NCBI RefSeq assembly: GCF_014696925.1
Contig: NZ_JACJQY010000002.1
Location: forward strand, 124,001 to 188,000
Direction of reading: 5' to 3'
Length of the DNA: 64,000 bases
Source of the DNA: Phormidium tenue FACHB-1050
Lineage (GTDB): Bacteria; Cyanobacteriota; Cyanobacteriia; Pseudanabaenales; Pseudanabaenaceae
The number at the start of each line of letters is the position of its first letter. Within the stretch, counting starts at the first letter, position 1. Position numbers and translations under genes: made by a program. The notes under the pieces are model-generated. The model made no database searches. It had not been told where the DNA came from and saw nothing but the letters and a program-made list of their open reading frames with translations. This document shows, one piece after another, positions 54,040 through 61,685 of this stretch.

Positions 54040-56740
54040 TCTAAGTCCAGACAATCTCCATACTTGTACTGTGAAGCTGAGCATTGATAATACTCACGGT
54101 ACAGGTTTCTTTGTGGCGGCGGGGCTGATTTTGACCTGTCATCATGTGGTTAAAAATGCTGGCGATCGCCCGATTAAGGTGAGATGGCAAAACCAAGAGG
54201 ATTTTGCAGTGGCGACGGTTTTGCAGTCTTTTCCCGATCCTATCGATCTGGCTCTGTTGCAATTTGAGACGGTAGAAGCTTTAGCCTCTGTGGAGTTGGA
54301 TGGGGCGATCGCTGCTTTTGATGATCTCTTTGCCTATGGTTATCCTGAGCGTGACCCGAATGGTGCGGGTGTGGTGTTGCGATGCGATGGGCTGAATGGT
54401 GATGTGCCGCCGAAGATCAAGTTTAGTGATGGCACTGCGCGACTTGGGTTAAGTGGTGCGCCGTTGCTCAATCCTGCTACGGGCAAGGTGTGTGGTGTTG
54501 TTAAATATACTGAAGATCGCAATTTCCCTTTAGGTGGCGGTGGGATTCCGATCGCGACTGTTTTTGAGTATTTTCCCGTTCTCAACACTCCTTATAAGGG
54601 ACTTGCCTATTTTAAAGATGACGATGCACGGTTCTTTTTTGGGCGGACAGGACTAACGGATTTATTGCTTGATCGCCTACAGCAAAGTAATTTTCTAGCA
54701 CTATTAGGGGCTTCGGGCAGTGGCAAATCTTCGGTATTACGGGCGGGACTACTGAACCAATTACGTCAGGGGCGATTATCGGGTAGCGATCGCTGGGAAT
54801 TGCGGGTGATGTTACCGACTGAGCATCCACTTAAAAGTTTGGCTAATGAGTTTATCGATCAAAAGTTAGGGAATATTGATCGCGCTGCACAGTTGGCAAC
54901 AGCCGAAAAGCTACTTGCTGAGGGCAAAGATGGTTTGCGGCGTTTGGTGGAAGCAACGGCAAAAGCAACCCGCATGGTGTTGGTGATCGATCAGTTTGAG
55001 GAATCCTTTACGCTCTGTCAAAATCTGGAGGAAAGGGAACAGTTTTTTGCTTGTTTGATTGGGGCGCTAGAGATTACGGCGGATAAGTTCTGTCTGGCGA
55101 TCGCTATGCGTGCGGATTTCTTTGGGAAATGTGTGGAACGGGAATATGGGGGACTATCAAAACGAATTGCGGCGCATTTGGTGGCGGTGACACCGATGAA
55201 TGATGATGAGTTGCGAGAGGCGATCGCTAAACCTGCGGCGATTGTTGGTTGTGAAGTGGAGCCAATTTTGATTGAGGAGATTGTGCGGGATGTGGCAGGT
55301 GCGCCTGCGAATTTGCCATTGATGCAGTTTGCGCTCTCGGAATTATGGCAGTTACGGGATGGAAATCGCTTGACTTTGCAAGCCTATAAGCAGGAGTTGG
55401 GAGGGATTACGGGGGCGTTAGAGAAACGCGCAAATGCGGTCTATGCTCAATTTACGGATGAGTTAGACAAGAGGGCGGTGAAGCATATCTTTTTGTCGCT
55501 GACGCAGTTGGGTGAGGGTACGGAAGATACGCGCCGCCGTGTGGAGATGTCGAATTTGGTGACGGCTAAGTTGTCGCTGGAGGCGATCGAGCGGGTGGTG
55601 CGGAGGTTGGCGGATGAGAAGTTGGTGGTGACTGATGATCGCGAAAAGAGAAAGGTGAGTGGTGATGCGATCGTGGATGTGGCGCATGAGGCGTTAATTC
55701 GTGGTTGGAAGTTGTTGCGCGGCTGGTTGGATGAAGATCGCCAGAATTTACGGCAACAGCGATGGATTGAAGATCGGGCGATCGAGTGGCAGAGATCTGG
55801 GAAAGTGAAGGAGTTTTTGCTGTCGGGGAAGCAATTGAAGGAGTCACGGAAGTTTCAACAGCAAGAAGTGGATAGATTTCCTTTGCCTGAATTAGCGCAA
55901 CAACTTCTTAAAGTGAGTAAGCGCCAAAGAGTAAAGGAAATAGCTTTTGTGGCGATAATCTACATGATTGTTCCTATTGTCTTTGGAGGATTTTCTATTC
56001 GTTGGTGGTATTTAGAAACAAAATGGGCTGTATTGCGACAATGCGAAAAAGAACAAACTAAAGATGGTAAATGTGCGGGTAGAGTAGAAGCTCTTAAGTC
56101 ATTAATCAATGCTAACGCTAACCTTCACTCCATAGACCTTAGCGGTGCTAACCTCAGTAGTATTGATCTCAGTAAAACTGACCTGAGCCGAGCTAATTTG
56201 AGCAGAGCTAATCTCAGTAGATCTGACTTGAGTAAAGCCAAGCTCAGTGAAGCAAACCTTAATAGTGCAGACCTAAGTAGGGCAAATCTCGCAGGAGCCA
56301 ACTTGAGTAGAACTGATATGAGCAGAGCAAACCTCAATAATGCAAACCTCACTAGTGCAGACCTAAGCAGGGCAAATCTGACGAGCGCTAGTTTCATTGA
56401 AACGAACCTCTTTAAAGCAGATTTTTTCAGTTCTAACCTTAGCAAAACCAATTTCAATAATGCTTACCTGATCGAATCCATACTTGTTGGAACAGATCTC
56501 ACAAGAGCAGATCTCAGCAAAGCCCAACTCATCAAAGTCTCTCTCGAAAGATCGAATCTAGAAGAAGTAAACCTAAGTGAAGCTAGTCTGGTGGGTCTAG
56601 ACAAATCCAACTTAGAGATAATCAAAACAACCTGTAATTGGGAAAAATCTAAAATAAGCGAAGAGTTACGCGCGAGTCTTACAAAAGCTCCCAATCCCAA
56701 AGAAAAAACTGATTGTAGTCAATGGAATAAATCATCCTGA
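54032..56740 (+). CDS. Trypsin-like protease - nSTAND1 NTPase - TM - pentapeptide repeat protein
   Basis: A 902-residue multidomain protein. The protease domain (about 10-182) has a plausible triad: His38 in LTCHHVV, Asp72 in DPIDLALLQ and Ser141 in LGLSGAPLL. The nSTAND1-type NTPase follows after YKGLAYFKDDDARFFFGR (about 188-600). It has Walker A GASGSGKSS at 226-234 and Walker B RMVLVIDQFEES, with a helical/winged-helix part after it. One membrane helix lies near 637-660, then about 34 pentapeptide (ANLSR-type) repeats (about 690-862) and a short tail. The start is TTG 54032 (overlap with the Trypco1 gene). The architecture fits a regulated conflict or programmed-death system: NTP-driven assembly, protease, membrane anchor and a repeat sensor/effector. 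No activity is proven. Confidence 0.85.
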   Translation: MASLSPDNLHTCTVKLSIDNTHGTGFFVAAGLILTCHHVVKNAGDRPIKVRWQNQEDFAVATVLQSFPDPIDLALLQFETVEALASVELDGAIAAFDDLFAYGYPERDPNGAGVVLRCDGLNGDVPPKIKFSDGTARLGLSGAPLLNPATGKVCGVVKYTEDRNFPLGGGGIPIATVFEYFPVLNTPYKGLAYFKDDDARFFFGRTGLTDLLLDRLQQSNFLALLGASGSGKSSVLRAGLLNQLRQGRLSGSDRWELRVMLPTEHPLKSLANEFIDQKLGNIDRAAQLATAEKLLAEGKDGLRRLVEATAKATRMVLVIDQFEESFTLCQNLEEREQFFACLIGALEITADKFCLAIAMRADFFGKCVEREYGGLSKRIAAHLVAVTPMNDDELREAIAKPAAIVGCEVEPILIEEIVRDVAGAPANLPLMQFALSELWQLRDGNRLTLQAYKQELGGITGALEKRANAVYAQFTDELDKRAVKHIFLSLTQLGEGTEDTRRRVEMSNLVTAKLSLEAIERVVRRLADEKLVVTDDREKRKVSGDAIVDVAHEALIRGWKLLRGWLDEDRQNLRQQRWIEDRAIEWQRSGKVKEFLLSGKQLKESRKFQQQEVDRFPLPELAQQLLKVSKRQRVKEIAFVAIIYMIVPIVFGGFSIRWWYLETKWAVLRQCEKEQTKDGKCAGRVEALKSLINANANLHSIDLSGANLSSIDLSKTDLSRANLSRANLSRSDLSKAKLSEANLNSADLSRANLAGANLSRTDMSRANLNNANLTSADLSRANLTSASFIETNLFKADFFSSNLSKTNFNNAYLIESILVGTDLTRADLSKAQLIKVSLERSNLEEVNLSEASLVGLDKSNLEIIKTTCNWEKSKISEELRASLTKAPNPKEKTDCSQWNKSS
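56104..56620 (+). repeat. Pentapeptide-repeat region
   Basis: Tandem 15-bp coding units giving A(D/N)L(S/x)x repeats, for example ANLSRANLSR and ADLSRANLTS. They form a right-handed beta-helix in known structures. The unit order is imperfect, with a weaker section after 56395. Confidence 0.85.
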
Positions 56741-56764
56741 TTTACTCTCATCTTATTCTCCATC

Positions 56765-56897
56765 ACCCACCCGTCCCAAACGGAACACCCCTCTTCCCAT
56801 CAACCTTAATCCCCTACTCCAGCATCACCTTACTCAAATTCGCCACAGCCACATTCCTCAGAGCATCCAGTACCCCATTCCCATAGAACAAAGTCAT
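56765..56897 (-). pseudogene. Possible short coding remnant
   Basis: On the minus strand ATG 56897 opens MTLFYGNGVLDALRNVAVAN, then a TAG after 27 codons; the frame continues with KVDGKRGVPFGTGG and another stop. The amino-acid pattern is protein-like and codon-compatible with the neighbours, but I cannot name a family. Between the NTPase and higB genes, it looks like a deleted gene's end. Confidence 0.35.
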
Positions 56898-56938
56898 TTA
56901 AGCAATATATAGCATGACATCCGTGTTACCATGCTACA

Positions 56939-57232
56939 ATGATTATCTCATTCAAAAATCAAGGTACACGCGATATCTTTGATGGCAAAAACACAAAGGA
57001 AGCTAGAAAAACTTGTCCCGCATCGCTTAATCGAGTCGCCACCCGTAAACTCGACCAAATCAACGCCGCCATTAGCTTACAAGACTTGCGAATGCCGCCT
57101 AACAATCGACTAGAAACATTACTAGGCGATCGCGCTGGGCAATATAGTATTCGCATCAACGCTCAATATCGCATTTGCTTTATCTGGACAGAAACTGGAG
57201 CCGAACAGGTCGAAATCATCGACTACCACTAA
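56939..57232 (+). CDS. higB: HigB/RelE-family toxin
   Basis: A 97-residue HigB-type toxin, an mRNA-cleaving ribosome-dependent RNase in known relatives. It has the start MIISFKNQGTRDIFDG, the middle LNRVATRKLDQINAA, and the conserved end GQYSIRINAQYRICFIW and VEIIDYH. The toxin gene comes first, then the antitoxin 49 bases later, the standard higBA order. Length is normal. It is intact and could be functional. Confidence 0.88.
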   Translation: MIISFKNQGTRDIFDGKNTKEARKTCPASLNRVATRKLDQINAAISLQDLRMPPNNRLETLLGDRAGQYSIRINAQYRICFIWTETGAEQVEIIDYH

Positions 57233-57281
57233 TTGCCAATAATTAATCAAAAACTCATTCACAAAACCAACCCAAAAAAAT

Positions 57282-57593
57282 ATGCCTTACATTCCCACCC
57301 ATCGTCCACCAACCCATCCTGGGGAAATGCTCCTCGAAGAATTTCTATCCCCATATAGCCTAACCCAGCGACAACTAGCCGACGCGATCCATGTCCCATA
57401 TCAAAGGATCAACGAAATCGTCAACTGTCGGCGCGGCATTACCCCTAGCACAGCCCTACGCTTAGGAAAATTCTTCTCCACTTCACCAGACTTCTGGATG
57501 AACCTACAACAATCTTGGGATTTGTATCACGCTCAATTAGCAGAAAGAACTGACTTATCGGCTATACAACCTTTATCATTAGCCGCCAGTTAA
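57282..57593 (+). CDS. higA: HigA antitoxin, XRE-family helix-turn-helix
   Basis: A 103-residue antitoxin and autorepressor. It has the HigA opening RPPTHPGEMLLEEFL, the helix-turn-helix LTQRQLADAIHVPYQRINEI and the hallmark RLGKFFSTSPDFWMNLQ. It should bind its own promoter and HigB. The unit is complete. Confidence 0.9.
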   Translation: MPYIPTHRPPTHPGEMLLEEFLSPYSLTQRQLADAIHVPYQRINEIVNCRRGITPSTALRLGKFFSTSPDFWMNLQQSWDLYHAQLAERTDLSAIQPLSLAAS

Positions 57594-57640
57594 CAGCGAT
57601 CGCCTGTGGCAAAATATGAAAGTAGCGATCGCGCAATTTT

Positions 57641-57645
57641 GGAGG
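57641..57645 (+). promoter_or_regulatory. Shine-Dalgarno GGAGG for the 71-residue antitoxin
   Basis: GGAGG, 7 bases before ATG 57653. It is one of the few strong ribosome sites in this island and supports the start of the small gene. Confidence 0.75.
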
Positions 57646-57652
57646 TTAACCC

Positions 57653-57868
57653 ATGCTCAAAACTGTACAGGGAATTTATAAAAACGGGCAAATTCGTCTT
57701 ACAGAAGTACCACAAGGTATCCTCGAAAGCACTGTATTTGTTACCTTTCTAGAAAATAAGATCGCTACTTGGTCAGATCTCATTTTGCAACATCAAGGTT
57801 TTGCCGAAAGTATTAACTTTGAGTCCTATCGAGAGGAGCTAAGGCCACCCCAAGAAATAGCACTTTAA
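57653..57868 (+). CDS. AF2212-like (DUF104) antitoxin, probably orphaned
   Basis: A 71-residue protein matching the small antitoxin family that begins MLKTVQGIYKNGQIRLTE and continues ESTVFVTFL. Relatives are followed by a PIN toxin. Here only a 31-codon toxin start remains 17 bases downstream, so this antitoxin has lost its partner. The strong GGAGG site suggests it may still be expressed. Confidence 0.72.
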   Translation: MLKTVQGIYKNGQIRLTEVPQGILESTVFVTFLENKIATWSDLILQHQGFAESINFESYREELRPPQEIAL

Positions 57869-57885
57869 ATTCACAAACTTGATTT

Positions 57886-57981
57886 ATGCGATATTTACTA
57901 GATACTTGTGTAGTCAATGACTTTGTAAAGGTTGATGCAAATACATCACAGCGATTAAAGACAATTTATCGTAAGGGCTAA
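57886..57981 (+). pseudogene. PIN-domain toxin remnant
   Basis: ATG 57886 opens MRYLLDTCVVNDFVK, the exact N-terminal pattern of PIN/VapC toxins with the first catalytic Asp. After about 31 codons the frame ends at TAA 57979-57981 in YRKG. The rest of the roughly 130-residue domain is absent, so the gene was truncated, probably when the next toxin-antitoxin pair joined here. Confidence 0.72.
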
Positions 57982-57987
57982 AAAACT

Positions 57988-58266
57988 ATGACTTGGAAAA
58001 TTGAAGAAGCACAAGAACAATTTTTGGAAGTTGTTAATGCTTCTGGACAAACTCCTCAACTAATTTATCAGCGCGATCGCTTTGTTGCGGCGGTAATTCG
58101 TGCTGACCTATTTCAAGAATTTCTTACATGGCAACAACAGCAAAAACGAACTTCCCTAGCCGATACCTTCGATGAATTACGACAGATTTGTATTGCAGAA
58201 AACTATACCTTCGAGATTAGCCCACGCTGCGATCGCCCTAATCCATTTTTAGAAATGCTGCCATGA
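57988..58266 (+). CDS. Phd/YefM-type antitoxin
   Basis: A 92-residue antitoxin with MTWKIEEAQEQFLEVVNAS and the family middle PQLIYQRDRFVAAVIRADLF. Its C-terminal tail, from RTSLADTFDELRQI onward, should wrap the toxin. The stop overlaps the next start (ATGA at 58263), so toxin and antitoxin are translationally coupled. The partner toxin gene is frameshifted. Confidence 0.78.
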   Translation: MTWKIEEAQEQFLEVVNASGQTPQLIYQRDRFVAAVIRADLFQEFLTWQQQQKRTSLADTFDELRQICIAENYTFEISPRCDRPNPFLEMLP

Positions 58267-58651
58267 CCTTTCTCTGCGATACAAATATTATCAGTGAGCT
58301 AGCTAGACCTCGCCCAAATTCTGGGGTGATTGATTGGAGTCAAAATGTTACGTTCATAGCCATAAGTGTAATTACGATTGAAGAAATCACTTACGGGCTA
58401 ACAGCAAAGCCAAATGCAAGGATTCAAGATTGGTTTCAGCATTTTCTTGCCAAATATTACCAGTAACACCTGAAATAGCTCAATGTGCAGGGCTAATGCG
58501 TGGCAACTTCAGAACAAAAGGTATTTCTCGCTCTCAAGCTGACATTCTTATTGCTGCGACTGCTGAAGTTCACGATCTAATTCTGGTTACGCGCAATAAT
58601 CGTGATTTTGAAGGTTGTAATATTCAAATCTTGAATCCGTTTGTTGAATGA
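58263..58651 (+). pseudogene. Frameshifted VapC/PIN toxin
   Basis: The first frame (58263-58466) codes MTFLCDTNIISELARP and an EEITYGLTAKP helix, then meets a premature TAA. The rest of the PIN fold is in another frame from about 58445: CQILPVTPEIAQCAGLMRG, SQADILIAATAEVHDL and LVTRNNRDF. The acidic residues of the four PIN positions survive across the two frames. The shift equals loss of one base (or gain of two) near 58440-58460. Either the gene is dead, or a sequencing error is present. Confidence 0.78.
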
Positions 58652-58796
58652 CACTTCTGGCGCGTTCTCGGGTAAATTTGCATACCATACTGCGTTTTAG
58701 GAGACACAGGTATTATCAGCTACAGTCACAATGTCATCGATAGCTCACAATAGTTACGATAGTCCTATGGGTAGCGATCGCCATCGCGCATAAGCA
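58652..58796. other. Island boundary spacer
   Basis: No gene or hairpin is visible. The sequence AGGAGACACAGG near 58700 and the HIP1-containing end before the next ATG are the only landmarks. It marks the end of the toxin-antitoxin island. Confidence 0.4.
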
Positions 58797-60488
58797 ATGA
58801 AACCCCGCATTATCATCTGTGGTCTGGATCGCACGGGTTACAAAATTTTGGGTTTGCTGAAACAGCAAGGTTGTCTTGTTGTGGGCATACACGATCGCCC
58901 GATTCATCAAGCTGATGCTGAAATTATTATTGGTGATTTGGCGGCAGCGGAAACATTGCTTGCCGCAGGAATTCGCGATGCTCAGACATTGATTTTGGCA
59001 GGAGCCGACGAGACCCGCAACTTGTCAATTTTGATGCAAGCAAGGGTTCTTAATCCCCATGTCAGAATTATTAATCGGTTGTTTAACTCCAGTTTGGGCG
59101 TGCGTCTAGACTTGACTTTGCCTAATCATTTGACCATGAGTGTCGCAGCTCTGGCTGCGCCTGTATTTGCCTTTAGTGCAATGGGAAGTCAGGCGATCGG
59201 TCAATTGCGCCTATTTAACCAGACTTGGCCGATTCATGAAGAATATATTGATGATCATCATCTTTGGTTTGGTAAACCTCTGTCCGATTTTTGGGAAGAT
59301 CGCTCAAGGATGTTGATTTATTACCTACCCTACGACGAGAGCAAAGTTGATCTGGTCAGTGCCGTGCTAAATGGTCGAACTTTGCAAATAGGCGATCGCC
59401 TCTTACTTGGCACTCAGCCCAGTGTCAGAACGGCATCGCGCCCAATCTTGCAGAAAATATCTAAACTCTTTATGAGCTTTCGCCATTTTCATGAACATGG
59501 ACGAGCTGTCCTGTTTACCGCGATCGCTCTATTGGTGACAATTTTTTCGGCAACGGTGGTTTATACCAGCTTCCAAATGAATATTTCCCTAGTGAATGCC
59601 CTCTATTTTTCGGTGGGGATGATTACGGGAGCAGGTGGCAACGAGCAAGTTGTAGAACATTCCCCTGATAGCATCAAAGTTTTTACAATTATCATGATGC
59701 TGATTGGTACAGCGGTAATTGGAATTTTCTACGCGATTTTAAATGATTTTATTCTGGGTTCACGACTGAGGAATTTCTGGGATGCGGCTCGAGTTCCCCA
59801 ACGCAATCATATTGTTGTGTGTGGTTTGGGAAGTGTCGGTGTGCAGACAGCGCTACAACTGGTTAGCTATGGCTATGAAGTTCTAGTTATAGAACGCGAT
59901 CTCAATAATCGTTTCTTAGATACGGTGCGATCGCAAAATATTCCCGTCATTCATGGTGATGCGAGCCTACCCACGACTCTCAAGGCTGCCAATCTTGAAA
60001 AAGCTGAAAGTCTGCTTGCTGTCACCAGTAACGACACGGCAAATTTAGAAATTGCGCTGAATGCTAAGGGAATTGCGCCACGATGTCGGGTGGTAGTGCG
60101 TTATGACGATCCCTACTATGCCAGCATGGCACAGGAAGTATTTGATTTTGAAGCAGTTCTCAGTCCTCCCGAAATTGCGGCTCCTGCCTTTGCTTCTTCG
60201 GCTCTAGGTGGACGCATTCTCGGCAATGGCATTGTTGCTGATAGCCTCTGGGTAGCGATCGCCACCATGATTACGCCCAATCATCCATTCTGTGGAAAAC
60301 CTGTCTGCGAAGCCTCTATGACCGCAGATTTTGTGCCACTTTATATTGAGACTTCCTGCCAAACCATACATGGATGGAACTTATTGGAAGCATCTCTAAG
60401 TGCAGGTGATATTCTCTATTTGACGATGCCAGCGGCAAAATTAGAACAGCTATGGCGGGTTGCTCCTTTTCAAGTAGCGGTTAGCTAG
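58797..60488 (+). CDS. 2TM channel-like protein with two RCK (TrkA-N) domains, atypical filter
   Basis: A 563-residue protein. Residues about 1-130 are a first TrkA-N domain (IIICGLDRTGYKILGLL, with a GLDRTG in place of GxGxxG). A membrane part with two helices (about 240-262 and 298-320) encloses a pore loop. A second TrkA-N domain starts IVVCGLGSVGVQTALQL (about 340) and is followed by TrkA-C-like sequence. The pore loop reads SVGMITGAGGNEQ where K+ channels have T(V/I)GYGD. So it is related to RCK-gated K+ channels, but the conducted ion, if any, is uncertain. It does not look part of the toxin island. Confidence 0.8.
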   Translation: MKPRIIICGLDRTGYKILGLLKQQGCLVVGIHDRPIHQADAEIIIGDLAAAETLLAAGIRDAQTLILAGADETRNLSILMQARVLNPHVRIINRLFNSSLGVRLDLTLPNHLTMSVAALAAPVFAFSAMGSQAIGQLRLFNQTWPIHEEYIDDHHLWFGKPLSDFWEDRSRMLIYYLPYDESKVDLVSAVLNGRTLQIGDRLLLGTQPSVRTASRPILQKISKLFMSFRHFHEHGRAVLFTAIALLVTIFSATVVYTSFQMNISLVNALYFSVGMITGAGGNEQVVEHSPDSIKVFTIIMMLIGTAVIGIFYAILNDFILGSRLRNFWDAARVPQRNHIVVCGLGSVGVQTALQLVSYGYEVLVIERDLNNRFLDTVRSQNIPVIHGDASLPTTLKAANLEKAESLLAVTSNDTANLEIALNAKGIAPRCRVVVRYDDPYYASMAQEVFDFEAVLSPPEIAAPAFASSALGGRILGNGIVADSLWVAIATMITPNHPFCGKPVCEASMTADFVPLYIETSCQTIHGWNLLEASLSAGDILYLTMPAAKLEQLWRVAPFQVAVS

Positions 60489-60552
60489 ATAGCTTGTATT
60501 GTCGCTGCCACATTAACTTTCTGTGATTTTGGATGCGAAATTAGTCAAATAT

Positions 60553-60603
60553 CTTTATCATAATGATGGGCGGTACGAAGTACCGCCCATCATTATGATA
60601 AAG
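60553..60603. repeat. Perfect hairpin upstream of cbiM
   Basis: Stem CTTTATCATAATGATGGG...GTAC around GAA, 24 bp, between the channel gene and cbiM. It may terminate the channel transcript; it also sits just 5' of the cbiM ribosome site, where it could affect translation. Confidence 0.6.
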
Positions 60604-60613
60604 CTCAACTTAT

Positions 60614-60617
60614 GGAG
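60614..60617 (+). promoter_or_regulatory. GGAG ribosome site before cbiM
   Basis: GGAG 5 bases before ATG 60623, but 32 bases before ATG 60650. It favours initiation at 60623, while the family N-terminus favours 60650. The start is therefore ambiguous. Confidence 0.55.
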
Positions 60618-60649
60618 TGTAGATGTTTTCGCTTCCAATTCATTTAGCA

Positions 60650-61330
60650 ATGCATATTCCCGATGGCTACCTCAGCTTGCCAGTGAGTTTGGTTACAGGA
60701 GGTATAGCGATCGCCTTAATTGCTCTCTCTCTTAATCGTGTGCAATCAGAATATAAAGAACGTACTGTGCCTCTGATGGGTGTAAGTGCCGCTTTTATTT
60801 TTGCCGCGCAGATGATCAACTTCCCGATTGTCGGTGGTACATCTGGGCATTTAATGGGTGGAACTCTAGCAGGGATTTTGCTTGGTCCTTGGGCTGGCTC
60901 GTTAGTTATGTCGGTAGTCTTTATTGTGCAGACCATCATGTTTCAGGATGGTGGTTTGACTGCGTTAGGAGCCAATATCACGATCATGGGACTAATGGGA
61001 ACCTTTGGTGGTTATTATCTTTATCGAGTGATTCGGTTTTTGATTGGGCGCAATACTTGGCTAGGTATGAGTGTCAGCACGGCGATCGCTTCATGGACAA
61101 GCGTAGTCGTGGCAGCCGCAGTTTGCGCGGTGCTTTTAGCACTTTCGGATACAGTTCCCTTAGCTTTAGGAATGACGGCAATGCTATCTTGGCATTTCAT
61201 GATTGGCATTGGTGAGGCGTTTATCACCCTTTCCGTAACTAGTTTTATCTGGAAGACTCGCCCTGAGCTAATTTATGATGCTCCCCATACCCTCACCCCT
61301 AGCCCCTCTCCCACTGGTAAAGGCGAATAA
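60650..61330 (+). CDS. cbiM: Energy-coupling-factor Co2+/Ni2+ transporter membrane component CbiM
   Basis: The substrate-capture subunit of an ECF importer for Co2+ or Ni2+. From ATG 60650 it is 226 residues. It opens MHIPDGYLS, where the N-terminal Met-His are known to bind the metal in the family. It has VGGTSGHLMGGTLAGILLGP, FQDGGLTALGANI and about six membrane helices. A longer form from 60623 adds MFSLPIHLA and has the better ribosome site; short leaders of this kind occur in some relatives. The last twelve residues (LTPSPSPTGKGE) come from a dispersed cyanobacterial intergenic repeat and may be non-native. It heads an operon with a PDGLE protein and CbiQ. Confidence 0.88.
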   Translation: MHIPDGYLSLPVSLVTGGIAIALIALSLNRVQSEYKERTVPLMGVSAAFIFAAQMINFPIVGGTSGHLMGGTLAGILLGPWAGSLVMSVVFIVQTIMFQDGGLTALGANITIMGLMGTFGGYYLYRVIRFLIGRNTWLGMSVSTAIASWTSVVVAAAVCAVLLALSDTVPLALGMTAMLSWHFMIGIGEAFITLSVTSFIWKTRPELIYDAPHTLTPSPSPTGKGE

Positions 61331-61356
61331 AATATTTCTGTAATTAACATAAACAA

Positions 61357-61674
61357 ATGCCCAAAAAAAATGTTTTTATATTCTCAGGATTAGCCTTAGC
61401 TCTGAGTATTGCTGCATTACTCTCACCCTTTGCTAGCAAAGATCCAGATGGATTGGATCGAGTTGCTCAAGATTTAAAATTTGAAGAAAAAGCGACTGAA
61501 AACCCACCTACAAAACAACTTCCCTTCTCACAGGTTTTTGAAGAATATTCGATCAAAGCAGTTTCCAATGAGAAGGTATCGACGGCTCTCGCAGGTATCA
61601 CAGGTACATTAGTCGTATTTGGCTTAGCGTGGGGAATTGGAAAGCTCGCTGTACGCAAATCTGAACCAAAATAA
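61357..61674 (+). CDS. PDGLE-domain (CbiN/NikN-like) ECF transporter accessory protein
   Basis: A 105-residue protein with two membrane helices (about 6-24 and 78-98) and the diagnostic PDGLDRVAQDLKFEEKA loop outside the membrane between them. Such proteins replace CbiN in some ECF cobalt or nickel importers. It lies between cbiM and cbiQ with gaps of 26 and 11 bases. It binds no metal itself as far as known and helps CbiM load metal. Confidence 0.85.
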   Translation: MPKKNVFIFSGLALALSIAALLSPFASKDPDGLDRVAQDLKFEEKATENPPTKQLPFSQVFEEYSIKAVSNEKVSTALAGITGTLVVFGLAWGIGKLAVRKSEPK

Positions 61675-61685
61675 AAGCTGGATCT

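Noticed and set aside
56125-56457. 110-residue antisense ORF in the pentapeptide region
   Set aside because: It is created by the 15-bp coding repeats on the other strand (LLRSALLRFA pattern).
60489-60622. Cobalamin or nickel riboswitch before cbiM
   Set aside because: The gap is only 134 bases and consists mainly of a simple hairpin; no B12-box-like sequence is visible.
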